Shown in pieces: positions 4,883 through 6,516 of a stretch of DNA of 6,516 bases. Source of the stretch: DSAR01 sp034437315 (GTDB lineage: Bacteria; Chloroflexota; Anaerolineae; B4-G1); assembly GCA_034437315.1 (NCBI GenBank), contig DAOTUC010000115.1, positions 1 to 6,516 of the forward strand, given 5' to 3'. Numbering within the stretch: position 1 is the stretch's first letter; every line of letters begins with the position of its first letter. The notes beneath the pieces were generated by a model. The model was not told the origin of the DNA, searched no databases, and saw only the letters and a program-made list of their open reading frames with translations. The translations under genes were made by a program, and so were the position numbers.

Positions 4883-6217
4883 CTAGCTTGTCGCCGGGAC
4901 GCTTTCGGCGTCGGGGGCGGGAATCTTATAGGAACGGAAGAGGAAGAGTGCCGCGAGGGTCATCAGCCCGCCGATGAGGCCCGCCAGTTGAATGCCCAGT
5001 GTACCGTATGGCCCGGCTTCGCCGCGTCCCAGAATGAGCAATACGGGGGGCAGCAGGCCAATCGCGCTGTAGATGATGCGGTCGACCAGGTCGAGCGCGG
5101 CGTAATATGCGCCTTCGCGCCGCTGCCCGGTGAGCCTGGCATCGTGATCGATGATTTCCCCCATAAACGCGGTCTCGAACACGCCGGCTGCGCCCGTCGT
5201 CAGGGCCAACATGGCTGCCCAGGCGACGCCGGGGATGATCAGCGGGATGGGAATCCAGTCTCCGAAGAGCATCAGCATTGGCATAATGAAGGCCGAACCG
5301 AGCATGGCGATGGAGAAGACGCGGCGCTTGCCCCACCGTTCGGATAGGCGGATCGCCACCGGATAAGAAGCCAGCATCATACTGAGGCCTGCGATGTAGA
5401 AGTAGACGGTGTCGCTTTGGGTGAGGAGCAGCAGCTCGGTGACGATGAAGGGAAACATACTGCGTACCAGAATTCCGCCGCTCATACTGAGCGTGTTTAC
5501 GGCAGTGAAGATCAAGAAGGGGCGATTTTGTCCGAGCAGTTGGAAACTTTCGCGCATGCTGAGTTGCTCTTTGGCTTTTGTTGGCCTGTTGGCGCGCTCA
5601 CGCAGGACGAGGAAGGGGAGGTAGAAGAGCGGGAGGACGAAGGCGGCGTAGATCAAAGCCGTGTTCAGGTAGCCTAAGCGCTCGATAGCGACGCCGACGA
5701 AGCTGGTGGCAATGAGGCCGAGCGGCTGGAGTAGCCCGGCCCAGGCCGAGAGCTTCACGCGCTCTTGGTCGGTCTTGCCTAGTTCTGGGAATAGGGCCTC
5801 GCTAGGGACTTGCTGGATCGCCGAGGTAACGCTATGGCCGATCATGATAAGGGTAAGATACATTAGGTTGAGCGTTGATTTGGACCGCATAGGTGGCGTC
5901 CACAAAAGGATGAAGAAGACCAAGCGCGGCAGACCCGCGACGAACATATATGGCAGTCGTCGCCCCCAACGTGTACGGGTACGATCTGACCAATATCCGA
6001 TGGGCAAGGCGATGACGATGCTGATGGCGGCGTGCGCGGACATCAAGAGGCCATACAGGAGGCCCACCGGGATCAGAGCGACGCCATCGGGGGGGAAGTA
6101 GAAGTAGTTCTGCCAGCTAGCGATGATTTCCCAGATAATCGAGTCGCCCACGCGAATCAGGCTGTAGGAGATGCCTGTTTTGGCCAGGGAACGCTTAACT
6201 GTTTCTTGTTCAGCCAT
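4883..6217 (-). CDS. MFS transporter, GPH/SLC45-like
   Basis: A 444-residue, strongly hydrophobic protein with about twelve predicted membrane helices in two halves joined by a polar loop near residues 205-230. The family signature is the loop 2-3 motif GYWSDRTRTRWGRRLPY (74-90), typical of glycoside-pentoside-hexuronide:cation symporters (MFS_2) and SLC45/plant sucrose transporters. The second signature, TGQRREG (363-369) with upstream IIDHD (355-359), also matches MFS_2. Family members move sugars or glycosides across the cytoplasmic membrane; a branch (MFSD2A) moves lysolipids. Asp residues expected about 3 and 7 residues before GYW in melibiose-type symporters are not there, so coupling may differ. 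The start chosen is MAEQETV at 6217. An in-frame ATG at 6271 would add 18 Pro/Cys-rich residues and overlap the hydrolase gene by about 50 nt, which is unlikely. No Shine-Dalgarno precedes 6217. The TAG stop lies 2 nt before the first glycosyltransferase. Sugar import, glycoside export and lipid flipping all remain possible. Confidence 0.88.
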   Translation of the reverse strand: MAEQETVKRSLAKTGISYSLIRVGDSIIWEIIASWQNYFYFPPDGVALIPVGLLYGLLMSAHAAISIVIALPIGYWSDRTRTRWGRRLPYMFVAGLPRLVFFILLWTPPMRSKSTLNLMYLTLIMIGHSVTSAIQQVPSEALFPELGKTDQERVKLSAWAGLLQPLGLIATSFVGVAIERLGYLNTALIYAAFVLPLFYLPFLVLRERANRPTKAKEQLSMRESFQLLGQNRPFLIFTAVNTLSMSGGILVRSMFPFIVTELLLLTQSDTVYFYIAGLSMMLASYPVAIRLSERWGKRRVFSIAMLGSAFIMPMLMLFGDWIPIPLIIPGVAWAAMLALTTGAAGVFETAFMGEIIDHDARLTGQRREGAYYAALDLVDRIIYSAIGLLPPVLLILGRGEAGPYGTLGIQLAGLIGGLMTLAALFLFRSYKIPAPDAESVPATS

Positions 6218-6221
6218 GGTG

Positions 6222-6516
6222 TTAGGAGGAGGATTGAAGCAGTGTGGTGATGGCGGATAAATCTCGCACAACGCCGGCGTCCAGATCGTGTGTCTTGCGC
6301 TCGCGATCTACATGGTAGGCGCGGAGGCCGGCGACGCGTGCGCCCGCGACGTAGGCGGGCACGTCATCGAAGAAGAGGCACGCCGTCGGCGGGACGCCCA
6401 GCTTGCGCGCTGTGATCTCGTAGGCGGCGCGCGCGGGCTTTTCGGCGCCGATGACGGGCGCGGCACAGGCCACGTCTACCAGGTCGGCCAGATCGACCGC
6501 CTCGAGCGTCGCCTCG
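6222..6516 (-). CDS. HAD-superfamily hydrolase, C-terminal part (5' end outside window)
   Basis: This reading frame is open to the right window edge; 97 codons before a TAA stop are visible. It matches the second half of a haloacid dehalogenase-type hydrolase (subfamily IA, phosphatase or dehalogenase-like). GAEKP (visible residues 23-27) is HAD motif III with its conserved Lys. The segment RKLGVPPTACLFFDDVPAYV contains motif IV, FDD (49-51), whose Asp residues bind Mg2+ in the family, followed by the usual AGARVAGLRAYHV turn and strand. The nucleophile motif I (DxDxT) and motif II lie outside the window, so activity and substrate cannot be judged; a cytosolic phosphomonoesterase is the commonest role. 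An internal GTG at 6473 would start a protein lacking motifs I and II, so it is not taken as the start. The stop lies 4 nt before the transporter start, so the two genes are probably cotranscribed. Whether it belongs functionally to the glycosylation genes is unknown. Confidence 0.85.
   Translation of the reverse strand, partial: EATLEAVDLADLVDVACAAPVIGAEKPARAAYEITARKLGVPPTACLFFDDVPAYVAGARVAGLRAYHVDRERKTHDLDAGVVRDLSAITTLLQSSS

Noticed and set aside
4850..5347. Plus-strand open frame of 165 codons opposite the transporter
   Set aside because: It is a composition shadow of a GC-rich membrane-protein gene; it is hydrophilic, with no domain and no ribosome-binding site of note.
6218..6271. In-frame 18-residue N-terminal extension of the transporter
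   Set aside because: It would overlap the hydrolase gene by about 50 nt and adds a Pro/Cys-rich stretch unlike MFS N-termini; the start at 6217 fits the tight spacing seen throughout the operon.
6223..6315. Plus-strand AGGAGGAGG followed by a short ATG frame at 6250
   Set aside because: The purine run is the complement of the hydrolase C-terminal codons. The ATG frame ends after about 21 codons, lies antisense to the HAD gene, and the spacing from the run is too long for a Shine-Dalgarno.
1..6516. CRISPR arrays, tRNA or rRNA genes, insertion sequences, rho-independent terminators
   Set aside because: No spaced direct repeats, cloverleaf, transposase or inverted repeats, or GC hairpin followed by a T-run on the minus strand was seen; practically every base lies in one of the seven genes.

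Overview
The window is a piece of a GC-rich bacterial chromosome (I estimate high fifties percent G+C by eye). It looks like one operon read entirely from the minus strand. Seven genes abut with gaps of 2 to 7 nt, plus one 4-nt overlap, and there is no intergenic space large enough for a promoter or terminator. Both ends run off the window, so the operon promoter probably lies beyond the right edge and the end of the operon beyond the left edge. The host is not identifiable with certainty. The style of the glycosyltransferases (sterol-glucosyltransferase-like, with the PDWxHxTGYWFL linker) reminds me of Chloroflexota or Cyanobacteria, with Chloroflexota my weak first guess.

In transcription order, from high to low coordinates: (1) the C-terminal part of a HAD-superfamily hydrolase (6516-6222); (2) an MFS transporter of the glycoside-pentoside-hexuronide/SLC45-like type (6217-4883); (3), (4) and (5) three tandem paralogous GT-B fold glycosyltransferases of the sterol 3-beta-glucosyltransferase-like GT1 group (4880-3642, 3639-2416, 2408-1158), called GT-A, GT-B and GT-C here; (6) a YdjC/ChbG-family carbohydrate deacetylase (1161-247); (7) the first 80 residues of a fourth glycosyltransferase of the same group, GT-D (242-1), cut by the window edge.

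Inference: this set fits stepwise assembly of a glycosylated lipid or lipophilic natural product. Several GTs would add sugars, the deacetylase would free an amino group on an N-acetylated sugar, and the MFS protein would move the product or a sugar. The pairing of a lipid-type GT with a YdjC deacetylase resembles the HpnI/HpnK step of hopanoid head-group synthesis, but no hopanoid or sterol synthesis gene is visible here. The paralogs are not interchangeable copies. GT-A and GT-B carry Glu where GT-C and GT-D have the Asp that serves as proposed catalytic base in related enzymes, and the donor-sugar contact after the conserved Asp is Asn or Glu instead of the usual Gln. This suggests divided donor or acceptor specificity.
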